The notes beneath the pieces were generated by a model. That model searched no databases. It saw nothing but the letters and a program-made list of their open reading frames with translations, and had not been told where the DNA came from. A DNA stretch of 64,000 bases from Vibrio gazogenes (GTDB taxonomy: Bacteria; Pseudomonadota; Gammaproteobacteria; Enterobacterales; Vibrionaceae): the NCBI RefSeq assembly GCF_002196515.1, contig NZ_CP018835.1, positions 3,100,001-3,164,000 on the forward strand. Direction: 5' to 3'. A program made the translations under genes and the position numbers. Every line of letters starts with the position of its first letter. Position 1 is the stretch's first letter. Positions 36,216 to 45,739 of the stretch are shown one piece after another.

Positions 36216-36581
36216 TTACCCCAACATAAATATAAAAATAGTCGCGATGGCTGACAGTGTAAATGCGATGACGTAGCACAGTACCTTGCCCATCACGCCG
36301 GTATGGATTTTCAGGTCATGCATACCGTGATGGACACGGTGCATTGCGTGCCACATCGGGAGTGCAATGGTTGCAATCACAAACAGTGCACCAATGATAT
36401 TGGTCGCAAAACCAAGCACACGATCATAGCTCAGGGCATCTGCATCAAGCATGCCCATTGGTCCCATGACTCCCAGTATAAAAATTGTGATGGGGGTAAT
36501 CATGGCAAACCAAGTGCCACCGGCACCAAACAGGCTCCACCAGACGGGTTCGTCTGAACGTTTTGGATTTTGGTTAATCAT
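36216..36581 (-). CDS. frdD: Fumarate reductase membrane anchor FrdD
   Basis: 121 residues from ATG 36581 (AAGGAG 8 bases upstream). Three hydrophobic helices. [20 protein letters not shown] is the conserved N-terminus and [20 protein letters not shown] the His-rich segment near the quinol site. With FrdC it anchors FrdAB to the inner membrane and transfers electrons from menaquinol. It is the last frd gene, 10 bases after frdC. Confidence 0.95.
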   Translation of the reverse strand: MINQNPKRSDEPVWWSLFGAGGTWFAMITPITIFILGVMGPMGMLDADALSYDRVLGFATNIIGALFVIATIALPMWHAMHRVHHGMHDLKIHTGVMGKVLCYVIAFTLSAIATIFIFMLG

Positions 36582-36591
36582 GTGTGTCTCC

Positions 36592-36975
36592 TTAAACGAT
36601 GATGAGCACAAGTGCAGAAATCACGGCAACAGCAACCCATTGGCTCAGTACGATAATTTTCTTATCGATTAACTTGCCTTTCAGTCGCATCGGTACCACT
36701 TGCGGCATCATGCCAAAGAACGTATAGGCATGAAACAAACTGGCGATCAGCGCAATGATATTGATGATGATAACCACTGGGTTCGCCATAAAGTTCAGCC
36801 ATGATTGCCATGCTTCCGGCCCCTTCACCAGACATCCCAGACCGACAGTGAGGAAGAGGGTAAACACGATTAACGGCAGAACCGTTGCCTCACGGACCAT
36901 ATAAAAGCGATAGAACGGATTGCTTTTCCACCATGTCCGTTTCACTTCTCTTACATAGGGCTTACGATTACTCAT
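36592..36975 (-). CDS. frdC: Fumarate reductase membrane anchor FrdC
   Basis: 127 residues. The N-terminus [20 protein letters not shown] followed by [13 protein letters not shown] is highly conserved. Three membrane helices follow; [20 protein letters not shown] is near the quinol-binding region. It starts 5 bases after the frdB stop. FrdC and FrdD together form the menaquinol-oxidising part of the complex. Confidence 0.95.
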   Translation of the reverse strand: MSNRKPYVREVKRTWWKSNPFYRFYMVREATVLPLIVFTLFLTVGLGCLVKGPEAWQSWLNFMANPVVIIINIIALIASLFHAYTFFGMMPQVVPMRLKGKLIDKKIIVLSQWVAVAVISALVLIIV

Positions 36976-36980
36976 CTCTT

Positions 36981-37721
36981 TTATGCCTCCTGAGGTTTCA
37001 ACATCGCAATGACAAAGTCCATGGACGACGTCACTTTACCTTGGTTGACCGCCGCTGCCGGATCGACACTCTTCGGACAGACTTCAGAGCAATAACCGAC
37101 AAAGGTACAACCCCAGGCCCCGTTTTCACCATTGATCAGTTTCATCCGCTCGGCCTGACCATGGTCACGGCTGTCGAGGTTATAACGATGCGCTAGTGTC
37201 AGTGCAGCCGGACCGATAAATTCCGGATTGAGGCCGAACTGCGGACAGGCGGCATAACACAAACCACAGTTGATACAGCCGGCAAACTGTTTATATTTTG
37301 CCATTTGCTCAGGGGTTTGCAGGTTGGTGCCGTCTTCCGGTTTACGATCATTACCGATGATATAAGGTTTAATGGCTTCCAGACGCTCGATGAACGGTGT
37401 CATATCGACAATCAGATCTTTTTCGATCGGGAAGTTTGCCAATGGTTCGATCTTCACGCCGTTCGGGTAGTCGCGCAGAAAACTCTTACAGGCGAGTTTT
37501 GGTACGCCGTTGACCATCACGCCACAAGAGCCACAAATCGCCATCCGACAAGACCAACGATAGGAGAGGTTCTTGTCCAGATGATCTTTCACATATGAAA
37601 TGGCGTCGAGGATCGACATGGTTTCATTGAAAGGGACTTCAAAAGACTGTAAGTAAGGCTCAGCATCTTTTTCCGGGTCATAACGCAGAATGTCCACTTT
37701 TTGAATACGTTGGGTGACCAT
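36981..37721 (-). CDS. frdB: Fumarate reductase iron-sulfur subunit FrdB
   Basis: 246 residues. [16 protein letters not shown] binds the [2Fe-2S] cluster; [18 protein letters not shown] and [17 protein letters not shown] bind the [4Fe-4S] and [3Fe-4S] clusters. It passes electrons from the membrane anchor to the flavin of FrdA. The ATG follows the frdA stop after 2 bases, so translation is coupled. Confidence 0.97.
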   Translation of the reverse strand: MVTQRIQKVDILRYDPEKDAEPYLQSFEVPFNETMSILDAISYVKDHLDKNLSYRWSCRMAICGSCGVMVNGVPKLACKSFLRDYPNGVKIEPLANFPIEKDLIVDMTPFIERLEAIKPYIIGNDRKPEDGTNLQTPEQMAKYKQFAGCINCGLCYAACPQFGLNPEFIGPAALTLAHRYNLDSRDHGQAERMKLINGENGAWGCTFVGYCSEVCPKSVDPAAAVNQGKVTSSMDFVIAMLKPQEA

Positions 37722-37723
37722 GA

Positions 37724-39526
37724 TTATTTCTCCTCTGCGCGCTGTTTGGCTTCTTCGGCTGCGGCTTGATCCGCGGCAGCACCGTAAAGACGGGCTTTCG
37801 GTTGTGACTTGGTGATGGTGACATCACTGTAGTCAATCCGCGGCGCTGCATCTTTTTGATAGAATGCCAGAGAGTGTTTGAGGTAGTTCACATCGTCACG
37901 CTCGGTACAACCTTCATCGAGACGTTGGTGCGCACCACGGGACTCTTTACGGAGAATCGCGGAGTGAACCATTGCTTCGGCAACTTCCAGACCATAGCCG
38001 ATTTCCAAGGCATACAAGAGGTCAGTGTTAAAGACTTTACCTTTGTCTTTGATGCTGATTTTTTTATAGCGTTCTTTCAGCTCGGTCAGCTTATCAATCG
38101 CTTGTTGCATCAGATCTTCCTGACGGTAGATCCCACATCCGGCTTCCATGGCATGACCCATTTCAGTGCGGATATCGGCCCAGTTTTCATCGCCTTCTTG
38201 TTGTGTCAACGCAGCAATCCGATCTTCGGTGGATTTGATTTGTGCAGCAATTGCAGCATCATTCCAGCCGTTAAAGGTTGTTGCACGTTCTGCGGCGTGT
38301 TCACCGGCAACGCGACCAAATACAACGAATTCAGCCAGTGAGTTCGAGCCGAGACGGTTTGCGCCGTGCAGACCAACAGAAGAACATTCACCGACAGCAA
38401 ATAAGCCTTGGATCCGCGTTTCACATTGACCATTGGTTTCAATCCCACCCATGGTGTAGTGCACCGTCGGACGGATTGGGATGGGCTCTTTGACCGGATC
38501 GACGTTCACATAAGCTTTTGCCAGCTCACAAATAAATGGCAGACGCTCATGCAGATATTCCGCTCCCAGATGACGCAGATCCAAATGGACGACATCGCCG
38601 AGTGGGTGCTCAATTGTGTTGCCTTTTTGCTGCTCGTGCCAGAAAGCCTGAGAAACTTTGTCACGCGGACCGAGTTCCATATATTTGTTTTTCGGTTCGC
38701 CGACAGGGGTTTCTGGTCCCATACCGTAATCTTGCAGATAACGATAGCCATTTTTATTGACGATAATGCCGCCTTCACCCCGACACCCTTCAGTCATCAG
38801 GATCCCAGTACCGGGCAGACCGGTCGGATGGTATTGAACAAATTCCATGTCGCGAAGGGGGACACCGTGACGATAGGCCATTGCCATACCATCACCGGTT
38901 ACAATGCCACCATTGGTATTACAGTGATAAACACGGCCTGCACCACCCGTGGCTAAAATGACAGATTTCGCTTTAATGGCGACTAACTCACCTTCTGCCA
39001 TATGAATGGCAATCAAACCTTGTACCTGACCGTCGTCCACCAACAGGTCAACCACGAAGTATTCGTCAAAGCGTTTGATTTGCGGATATTTAATCGACGT
39101 TTGGAACAGGGTATGCAGCATATGAAAACCGGTTTTATCTGCGGCAAACCAAGTTCTCTCAACTTTCATACCACCGAAACGGCGGACGTTGACTTCACCA
39201 TTTTCTTTCCGGCTCCAGGGGCAGCCCCACTGCTCCATCTGGATCATTTCCCGGGTTGCATTGGCAACAAAGTATTCAACGACATCTTGTTCACACAACC
39301 AGTCGCCACCGCCAACGGTATCGTTGAAGTGGTTGTCCAAACTATCTTCTTCTTTGATGACAGCAGCGGAACCACCTTCGGCAGCAACGGAGTGAGAACG
39401 CATGGGGTAGACTTTAGAAATCAGAGCGATTTCCAATTCTGGATTTGCTTCGGTGGCCGCGATGGCAGAACGTAGTCCCGCACCGCCTGCACCAATAATT
39501 GCGATATCTGTGGTTAAAGTTTTCAC
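37724..39526 (-). CDS. frdA: Fumarate reductase flavoprotein subunit FrdA
   Basis: 600 residues, as in E. coli FrdA (602). The start is a GTG at 39526 with GGAGG upstream. [17 protein letters not shown] binds FAD, and [14 protein letters not shown] holds the His for covalent [23 protein letters not shown] and [12 protein letters not shown] are catalytic-domain landmarks, with [13 protein letters not shown] near the active site. It reduces fumarate to succinate as terminal electron acceptor in anaerobic growth. The C-terminus ends in an Ala/Glu/Lys-rich tail as in E. coli. Confidence 0.97.
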   Translation of the reverse strand: MKTLTTDIAIIGAGGAGLRSAIAATEANPELEIALISKVYPMRSHSVAAEGGSAAVIKEEDSLDNHFNDTVGGGDWLCEQDVVEYFVANATREMIQMEQWGCPWSRKENGEVNVRRFGGMKVERTWFAADKTGFHMLHTLFQTSIKYPQIKRFDEYFVVDLLVDDGQVQGLIAIHMAEGELVAIKAKSVILATGGAGRVYHCNTNGGIVTGDGMAMAYRHGVPLRDMEFVQYHPTGLPGTGILMTEGCRGEGGIIVNKNGYRYLQDYGMGPETPVGEPKNKYMELGPRDKVSQAFWHEQQKGNTIEHPLGDVVHLDLRHLGAEYLHERLPFICELAKAYVNVDPVKEPIPIRPTVHYTMGGIETNGQCETRIQGLFAVGECSSVGLHGANRLGSNSLAEFVVFGRVAGEHAAERATTFNGWNDAAIAAQIKSTEDRIAALTQQEGDENWADIRTEMGHAMEAGCGIYRQEDLMQQAIDKLTELKERYKKISIKDKGKVFNTDLLYALEIGYGLEVAEAMVHSAILRKESRGAHQRLDEGCTERDDVNYLKHSLAFYQKDAAPRIDYSDVTITKSQPKARLYGAAADQAAAEEAKQRAEEK

Positions 39527-39829
39527 AGCTATCCTCCAAGTGTAAAATAGTCAATTCAAAAGCACCGAGGTACTTTCCATATCAAACAAGTGGGTATACC
39601 GACCCGCGAGGGTCGGATACCGATGCATTCTTGTTATTCTGAAATGAATGCTTATTTTCCTTGGGCTGACAGTATTGCTTTTTTGGTATTTTCTGATGAT
39701 TAAACGTGACTCGGCGCTGAGCAGGTTCCGGACACTTATCAATTATTATGTTTAATCTCAGTTTCTTATTTCACAGGATGCGCCAGTGACGCATCGTCGT
39801 TGTTTTCTTGAAGCGACGGTTGTCGTTCC
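39527..39829. promoter_or_regulatory. frdA promoter and leader region
   Basis: 303 bases between the 2HCT transporter stop and frdA. A hairpin GTATACCGACCC / GGGTCGGATAC (39594-39620, one bulge, GCGA loop) lies in the probable leader; it has no T run. I searched for an FNR site (TTGAT-N4-ATCAA) and a CRP site and found no good match. The plus-strand frame at 39786-40013 is a shadow of the transporter gene. Confidence 0.45.
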
Positions 39830-41110
39830 TTATTTCAATAGTTCAAGGATCACGGTGGCTAAAATCAGCATAAAGGCCCCACCGATTCGGGATGAAATCT
39901 GTGCAAACGGCATCAGTTCCATACGACGCGACGCAGCCAGAACGGCAACATCTCCGGTTCCGCCCATATTGGCCATACACAGACCGGCAGTCAGCGCGGC
40001 TTCAATGGCATAGAATCCCATCAGTCGACCAACCAATGCAGCACCGACTACCGCACCCGCAACGGTTGCAAACACCATCAGGAAGTATTCAACACTCAAT
40101 GAGGCAACAATCTGATTGAGGTCGGTATAGGCGACACCAATCCCGACTAACAATGCCGGTGTGAGATTATCGACCACAAACTTGTACCAAGCGTGAGCTG
40201 ATTTTTCGAGTTCACGAGGAATCACTCCTGTGAATTTGACAAATGCAACGAACAAAATCATCAATGCATATGTATGCATACTAATCACTTCGGTGAGCAT
40301 CGTACCGACAAAGAACATCGTGATTGCCAGTAATGCACCAATACCTAATGTATCTACTGATGGTTTCTCGTTTGTTTCTTCTACCGATGGCTGGTGTGAG
40401 CCACGGATCAGTTGACCGTTACCCGTTAAAGACGGATAGATGGTTCCGAGTTTGTTAAGTAAGCCTGCAATCACAATCGCCATCGCATTACCGATAGCCA
40501 GTGCCGGAACCATTTTTGACATCAGCTCGGCGGCTGTCATCGAGGTGTTACCGGACATGATTTCAACCAGAGGAACTGCTCCGGCACCCATACCACCACC
40601 CATAATTGGCAGTGCAATCAACATGATTGAATCGAAGAAGCCATCTCCGACCATGAAACCGACGAGTCCGGCAAACAGAAACGCAAAAATAACGCCTCCG
40701 AAAATTACCGGGATATATTTGAGCGCGGCTTTTTTGAGGATTTCTCTCTCCATACCTAAGATTGAACCGGTGACCAGACTGGCAATAAAGAAAGAGAGGA
40801 AGCCACCGCTTTTCATAAATGTGGTAATTGAGCCGGCAATTTGTTGCGGCATAAAATCACTGTGGAACAGATAAGAAGAGCCAAAGATAATGGCAATGGC
40901 ACCGCCACCGAAGAATTGGTTCAAAATGGGGGTTTTGTCGCCGATGACATTCAAAATATATCCGACGACCGCCATGACACCGATTGCGCCAATGATTCCC
41001 GTTGGCATTTTATTCTGGATCGTGGCGAGTAAAATGACTGCCGCAGAAAGCGCAAAGATAATGTGAATCGTGCGCTTATCTGTAGGGTTGATAGAGTTAT
41101 TGGTTAACAT
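39830..41110 (-). CDS. 2-hydroxycarboxylate transporter (CitS/MaeN family)
   Basis: 426 residues with about 11 membrane segments. The family has two reentrant loops with GGxG motifs; here they are LPIMGGGMGAGAVPLVEIMS and LCMANMGGTGDVAVLAASRR. Members are sodium or proton symporters for citrate, malate or lactate. No citrate lyase genes are in the window, while fumarate reductase follows immediately downstream. Malate uptake feeding fumarase and FrdABCD is therefore the better guess, but citrate cannot be excluded. AGGTAAGCT precedes the ATG at 41110. Confidence 0.92.
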   Translation of the reverse strand: MLTNNSINPTDKRTIHIIFALSAAVILLATIQNKMPTGIIGAIGVMAVVGYILNVIGDKTPILNQFFGGGAIAIIFGSSYLFHSDFMPQQIAGSITTFMKSGGFLSFFIASLVTGSILGMEREILKKAALKYIPVIFGGVIFAFLFAGLVGFMVGDGFFDSIMLIALPIMGGGMGAGAVPLVEIMSGNTSMTAAELMSKMVPALAIGNAMAIVIAGLLNKLGTIYPSLTGNGQLIRGSHQPSVEETNEKPSVDTLGIGALLAITMFFVGTMLTEVISMHTYALMILFVAFVKFTGVIPRELEKSAHAWYKFVVDNLTPALLVGIGVAYTDLNQIVASLSVEYFLMVFATVAGAVVGAALVGRLMGFYAIEAALTAGLCMANMGGTGDVAVLAASRRMELMPFAQISSRIGGAFMLILATVILELLK

Positions 41111-41447
41111 AGCTTACCTGCACCTTTTCTGTTTCTGTAGGGGTGGGTTCTTGATTTTGTGGGGCGAGTCTATCAACACTGAGACGGAGAAAGATTGATT
41201 TTGTGGTTAATGTAACTATCTTGTGCTTTTGTAACTTTTGTTCACGGGTAGCAACGCTGGATGAGTCAGGGGAAGTGACCAAAAATGAAGCATGATGATG
41301 AAATTATCGACTTATCTGACGGGGAGCTGCGAGAGGTCAAGATCATACTCTCTCGCAGAGCAGGGGAGCGAGTCACATTTTTACGGTGACCTTTATCTAT
41401 CTGTGAAATTGATCCATGCAAGTATGGATCAATTTCTGGTCACAGGC
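41111..41447. other. Region between the chemoreceptor and the 2HCT transporter
   Basis: 337 bases. It contains the chemoreceptor terminator (41406-41435) and an imperfect hairpin of GCTGCGAGAG and CTCTCGCAG near 41326-41360. The plus-strand frame 41292-41531 overlaps the chemoreceptor end and is not called. The 2HCT promoter must lie here, but no clear hexamers were recognised. Confidence 0.35.
41406..41435 (-). terminator. Terminator of the chemoreceptor gene
   Basis: AAATTGATCCAT (41406-41417) pairs perfectly with ATGGATCAATTT (41424-41435). Read on the minus strand it begins 12 bases after the stop at 41448. The T run is short (TTT). Confidence 0.65.
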
Positions 41448-43082
41448 TTACACCGAAAAACGCTGAATTTGTGTTGCCAGTGTATCCAGATCCATCACCG
41501 CATCTTGCACCGACTGATTTACTGTATTTGACATATTTCTGATTTGTTTCGACATCTCTGAGAGGTTCGCTAAGTTGGTATTAATTTCATTGGCAACCAG
41601 ACTCTGCTCATCCGTTGCACTGGCTGTTTGCAATGTTAGCCCTTGAATCTGATTCGAAGAGGACTTCACTGTATCGAGTAACTCTTTTGTATGGGCATTC
41701 ATGGTTTCGGTACTGTTTGCAATATCGACACTCGTTTTGATCGATTGAACGGCTTCTGATACTTCGTTTTGCAGGCTGTTGATCATATGGCGAATATCTT
41801 CAGTCGATAGTTGGGTCTTACTCGCTAAATTTCTGACTTCATCCGCGACCACTGCAAATCCCCGTCCTTGCTCACCGGCTCGGGCGGCTTCAATCGCAGC
41901 ATTCAGTGCCAATAGGTTAGTCTGTTCGGAAATATTGAGAATCACATCTAAAACGGATGAAATTTTTTCGGAGCTGTGGGACAAGCGTTCAATGACCATT
42001 GAGGCATGTTCAATTTGTTGGGTTAAATCATGTAAACGCTCGGTTGAATTGACAATGGACACTTCCCCTTCATCAACCAGTCGAGAAAGCAATTCAACCT
42101 GAGTGGCTGTTTCTGCGGCATTTTGGGCAACTTCTTTTGTCGCTGAGCTCATTTCCTCGATTGCTGTCACGACCATATCCAGTGATTGATCTTCTTTGTC
42201 ACTGAGAGATGATGATTCCGCAGCAGCGTGACTGATTTTTTTCATTTCGTCCTGAATATTGCTACACCCATTTCTGATTTGGCGGATAATATCACCGAGT
42301 TTGTCAACAAAACCGTCAAGTTCGCGACTCAGATCACCGGTTTCATCTGATTTCTGGCTATTAATACGTCGCGTCAAATCACCATCACCCTGACTGATTT
42401 GATGAATATCCGATGTGACTTTTTTTATCGCATTGGAAATCTTTTTCGGGGCGAACCAAGCGAGCATCAGACTGGCAAATAAAACAACAACCGAGAGAAT
42501 CGAAACAAATAATTTGAATTGTTCGGCATGGCGGTTGATTTGTTGTCTTTCTTGGGTGGCATATTTGGTGATCAATTCTTCCGACCCGTCATATAGGTTT
42601 CTTAATTCCTGAAATGAATCAGCATTACGAGTCAAAAATAGTTCCATCGCTAAATCATGCTGTTGATTTTCAAATGCTTTTAATACAGCGGCATGCTCAG
42701 TTTGCCATTGTTGGTAATAACGTTGAAAAGGGGTGAGGTACTGAACAATCTCCGGCTCATCTTTGGTCATCTGCATAAACGCTTGCATACGTTCTAGCGC
42801 CTGTTTTGCATTGGATGTGACTTCTTCTTTGAGTGTCGATTGATTTGTCTGTGCGTGATTATCCGGTGAAAAGATTAATGTGGAGAGTGCGAGCCGGGAT
42901 TGATAGAGATCCCGGTCTGCATTCTGAATTAAGTTGGCACCCTGTGAATAGCGTCCGGTACTGTGCTGAATATAATTAACTAATTGATAAGCAGCGACAA
43001 CCACGATGAGAAATACAACGCTGAGTAATGAAAAATTAAATGTATATCTGGCCCTGATTGTTCTCATAAAAAATAGGTTCAT
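41448..43082 (-). CDS. Methyl-accepting chemotaxis protein
   Basis: 544 residues from ATG 43082, which has AAGGAG 6 bases upstream; earlier codons lack one. Membrane helices near residues 15-37 and 190-210 flank a helical, four-helix-bundle type periplasmic domain. A HAMP domain (about 212-265) and the signalling domain follow. SEQTNLLALNAAIEAARAGE and GRGFAVVADEVRNLA form the hairpin tip that binds CheA and CheW. The periplasmic ligand is unknown. No C-terminal CheR-binding pentapeptide is seen; the chain ends IQRFSV. It is a single gene. Confidence 0.94.
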   Translation of the reverse strand: MNLFFMRTIRARYTFNFSLLSVVFLIVVVAAYQLVNYIQHSTGRYSQGANLIQNADRDLYQSRLALSTLIFSPDNHAQTNQSTLKEEVTSNAKQALERMQAFMQMTKDEPEIVQYLTPFQRYYQQWQTEHAAVLKAFENQQHDLAMELFLTRNADSFQELRNLYDGSEELITKYATQERQQINRHAEQFKLFVSILSVVVLFASLMLAWFAPKKISNAIKKVTSDIHQISQGDGDLTRRINSQKSDETGDLSRELDGFVDKLGDIIRQIRNGCSNIQDEMKKISHAAAESSSLSDKEDQSLDMVVTAIEEMSSATKEVAQNAAETATQVELLSRLVDEGEVSIVNSTERLHDLTQQIEHASMVIERLSHSSEKISSVLDVILNISEQTNLLALNAAIEAARAGEQGRGFAVVADEVRNLASKTQLSTEDIRHMINSLQNEVSEAVQSIKTSVDIANSTETMNAHTKELLDTVKSSSNQIQGLTLQTASATDEQSLVANEINTNLANLSEMSKQIRNMSNTVNQSVQDAVMDLDTLATQIQRFSV

Positions 43083-43222
43083 CCCGCTTCTCCTTAGCCA
43101 AACGTGTACCCGAAAATATGCAACGACATCCATTTCTGACTGATTGTAGATGCGCAGACATGATCACTTATTTGTTATTAATAAAAAACATATCAAACAA
43201 ATAGTATAAAGCGGTTTCTTTT

Positions 43223-44119
43223 TCAAGCGTTAGTTGAGAGATAGCTGTATTGGTTGTGATCTTTGTGGGGCGCCGGTTTTACGATTAACCCAATGCCGAC
43301 TAAAAACAGAATACACGCGACAGCCTGCGCAAGACTTAATACCTCACCAAACATAAGATAGCCGGAAATTAAGGCAAAGATCGGGACGAATAAAGTCAGC
43401 GGAGCGGTCGTACTGAGTGGATAACGGATCAGTAGCCGGTTCCAGACCCAATAACCAAATAATGTGGTCGGATAGGCCTGAAAGCCCACTGCGATGGTTG
43501 TTTTCATATCCCAAGTCGCAATTGCATGGAAAATGATATCCGAGCCGTAAATACCCATCGCAAACAGCACTAACGGAAGCGGTGCAAAGAGCATGCCCCA
43601 AACGTTAAATGCAAAGGCTTGGGTCGTTTTCGATGCTTTGACAATCATACCCATAACGGTCCAGCAAGTCGCAGCAATCATAATCAACATCAACCCTTGT
43701 GGTGTGATGTTACCGTTCGTCGCAGCAACCAAGACTAAAAGTGCAACGAGTGCAGTCACCGCGCCAATGATTTTGCGCTTTGAAATCCGTTCTTTTTGGA
43801 TCCATACACCGGCCGCCATACTGATTAACGCGTTCGATGAAAGCAGTACAGAAGACATTCCTGAAGAAAGTCCGGCGGTGATTGACCAAGACGCCATTCC
43901 CCAGATACCGACCCCAAACACGACACCGTAAGCACATAAATAACGCCAGGCAACATTCGGCCTGCGGATAAAGAATATGGCGGGGATCACCGCTAAAGTA
44001 AACCGGGCGGCTGTCGCCAATAATGGATGCACATCCGTAATGCCCAACTTAATCATTGAAAAGTTGAATCCCCAAATTGCCATGACAACAATCGCCAACA
44101 ATAAATCGTTTCTTACCAT
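43223..44119 (-). CDS. EamA/DMT-family transporter (RhaT/YdcZ-like exporter)
   Basis: 298 residues from ATG 44119, 7 bases after GGAG; a GTG one codon earlier is too close. Ten membrane helices in two EamA repeats: LAIVVMAIWGFNFSMIKLGI opens the first and LMLIMIAATCWTVMGMIVKA the second. Such carriers export amino acids or metabolites. It is divergent from a MocR regulator, a common pairing in which the regulator controls the transporter. Direct repeats in the 96-base intergenic region support this. Confidence 0.88.
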   Translation of the reverse strand: MVRNDLLLAIVVMAIWGFNFSMIKLGITDVHPLLATAARFTLAVIPAIFFIRRPNVAWRYLCAYGVVFGVGIWGMASWSITAGLSSGMSSVLLSSNALISMAAGVWIQKERISKRKIIGAVTALVALLVLVAATNGNITPQGLMLIMIAATCWTVMGMIVKASKTTQAFAFNVWGMLFAPLPLVLFAMGIYGSDIIFHAIATWDMKTTIAVGFQAYPTTLFGYWVWNRLLIRYPLSTTAPLTLFVPIFALISGYLMFGEVLSLAQAVACILFLVGIGLIVKPAPHKDHNQYSYLSTNA

Positions 44120-44157
44120 CACTGTACTCCTTTATGTTTAAAAATTAGTATTACTCG

Positions 44158-44207
44158 GGTACAGTTATGCGGACAGATACAATTTTTTAGATTTAAAACG
44201 GTACAGT
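44158..44207. promoter_or_regulatory. Direct repeats, candidate MocR operator
   Basis: GGTACAGT occurs at 44158-44165 and again at 44200-44207, 42 bases apart and in the same orientation. A 7-of-8 inverted version (ACTGTACT) lies at 44121-44128. MocR/PdxR-type regulators are known to bind direct repeats in divergent intergenic regions. These are the only repeated words in this short spacer. Confidence 0.5.
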
Positions 44208-44215
44208 GGTGGTCT

Positions 44216-45619
44216 ATGAGTTTGTATAAGACGATGGCGAGTCAGTTTATACGCGAGATTGAAGCGGGACAGTTGGCTGAGGGAAGCCGCCTGCCTTCAC
44301 TACGACAGCTCGCAAAACAACAAGCCGTCAGTATGTCTACAGCGGTTAGTTGTTATCAGGAACTGGAGTCCCAAGGCTGGATCCATGCGCGTCCTCAGGC
44401 AGGGTATTATGTGTCGTCCCAGCGTAATCAACATCACACACCGGCGTGGGCGCAGTTTGTGAGTCGGGTTTCTCAGGTCAGACCAAGGTTCACTTTTCCT
44501 GCCAAACATAACGGACCACTCGGGGTTTCAGCCACTTTTCTTGATGACATTGGGCAGAATGCGCTTGAGCAGAGTTTTCGTCGTGTCAACAAGCGACTTC
44601 TCGGGAAGCGACTCAATCAATATCCTCATCCGCAAGGCGAACCGTCACTCCGTTATGCGCTCAGTGCTCATTTTGCTAAGCTCGGGTTCCATATCAACCC
44701 GGATGAGCTGGTGATTACATCCGGATGTATGCCGGCAATCAAAATGGCCGTTGAAGCTTGTACGCAAGTTGGGGATGCGATTGCAATTAGTTCCCCCTGT
44801 TTTAGCGGTATTTTAGATTTACTCGGACAGATGGCGCGTCAGATTGTTGAAATCCCATCGCTGGACGAAGGGATCGATCTTGACCAACTGGAACAGCACT
44901 TACGGCAAGGTAGTGTGAAAGCCGGTATTTTCTGCACATCGCATATGAATCCGCAAGGGATCACGATGTCTGCTCAGCAAAAGCGGCGGTTGGCAGCGCT
45001 GGCAAATCATTACCAAGTACCAATCATCGAAGATGATGTTTACCTTGAGCTCTCTTATTCTGAACATACACCTTTGCCCGCCAAGTCTTATGATCAAGAT
45101 GGTTACATCCTGTGGTGCGGGTCGATATCGAAAAGCTTATCGCCCAGCTATCGTTTGGGATGGTGCTTGCCCGGACGGTTTACCGCAGCCTATGTGCAGC
45201 AGTATACGGCTGCTTTCTTTGGTGTTTCTCTGCCAATTCAGCTTGCTGTAGCTGATTTTATTGAATCCGGTCACTATGCCAAACAACTGAAACGCCGGCG
45301 CAACCGGTTACTCAATCTAAAACAAGCGTATTTCAGTTTTTTATCGGCGCGCTTGCCTGACGAAGTGAAGATCAGCAACCCTCTAGGGGGAATGGTACTC
45401 TGGCTACAAGTACCTTATCTCAATCACACTCGGTTTGCTGCGCTTATTGAAGCCTATCAGATTGACATTCGGTTGGGGGAGCTCTTCAGTACGCTGTCGC
45501 TCTATCATGATTGTTTCCGGATTAATATCGGCTTTGAACTGACTCAGGATGTGGAGGATGAGTTAAATCGTTTGATCGAAGCGATCCTGCAAGCGAGTGA
45601 TGTTAGCGACAGCATTTAA
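44216..45619 (+). CDS. MocR-family regulator (GntR HTH + aminotransferase-like domain)
   Basis: 467 residues. The GntR-type winged HTH (about residues 1-70) reads LPSLRQLAKQQAVSMSTAVS. The rest is a fold type I aminotransferase domain with QYPHPQGEPSLRYALSAHF, IIEDDVYLELSYSE, and the PLP-binding Lys in WCGSISKSLSPSYRLGWCLP. MocR proteins sense PLP-amino-acid adducts rather than catalyse transamination. It is transcribed away from an EamA exporter, its most likely target. Confidence 0.92.
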   Translation: MSLYKTMASQFIREIEAGQLAEGSRLPSLRQLAKQQAVSMSTAVSCYQELESQGWIHARPQAGYYVSSQRNQHHTPAWAQFVSRVSQVRPRFTFPAKHNGPLGVSATFLDDIGQNALEQSFRRVNKRLLGKRLNQYPHPQGEPSLRYALSAHFAKLGFHINPDELVITSGCMPAIKMAVEACTQVGDAIAISSPCFSGILDLLGQMARQIVEIPSLDEGIDLDQLEQHLRQGSVKAGIFCTSHMNPQGITMSAQQKRRLAALANHYQVPIIEDDVYLELSYSEHTPLPAKSYDQDGYILWCGSISKSLSPSYRLGWCLPGRFTAAYVQQYTAAFFGVSLPIQLAVADFIESGHYAKQLKRRRNRLLNLKQAYFSFLSARLPDEVKISNPLGGMVLWLQVPYLNHTRFAALIEAYQIDIRLGELFSTLSLYHDCFRINIGFELTQDVEDELNRLIEAILQASDVSDSI

Positions 45620-45671
45620 CTGGCGTTTGGAATCATACAGACGTTTGAAATAATAATGATCGTGCGGATGT

Positions 45672-45701
45672 ACATCGGGCACCCAGATGGGTGCCCGATG
45701 T
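45672..45701. terminator. Strong hairpin between convergent mocR-type gene and ppsA
   Basis: ACATCGGGCACCC (45672-45684), loop AGAT, GGGTGCCCGATGT (45689-45701): a perfect 13-bp stem midway between the two convergent stops. T runs are lacking on both sides, but the position favours bidirectional termination. Confidence 0.7.
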
Positions 45702-45739
45702 GGTTGATGAAGCGAATCAAATGACTCAATGCTGTCGAA

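Noticed and set aside
38408..38956. Long plus-strand frame (182 codons) inside frdA
   Set aside because: Antisense shadow produced by the codon pattern of frdA; no start signal and no homology pattern.
39527..39829. FNR or CRP site in front of frdA
   Set aside because: No TTGAT-N4-ATCAA or TGTGA-N6-TCACA match of acceptable quality was seen.
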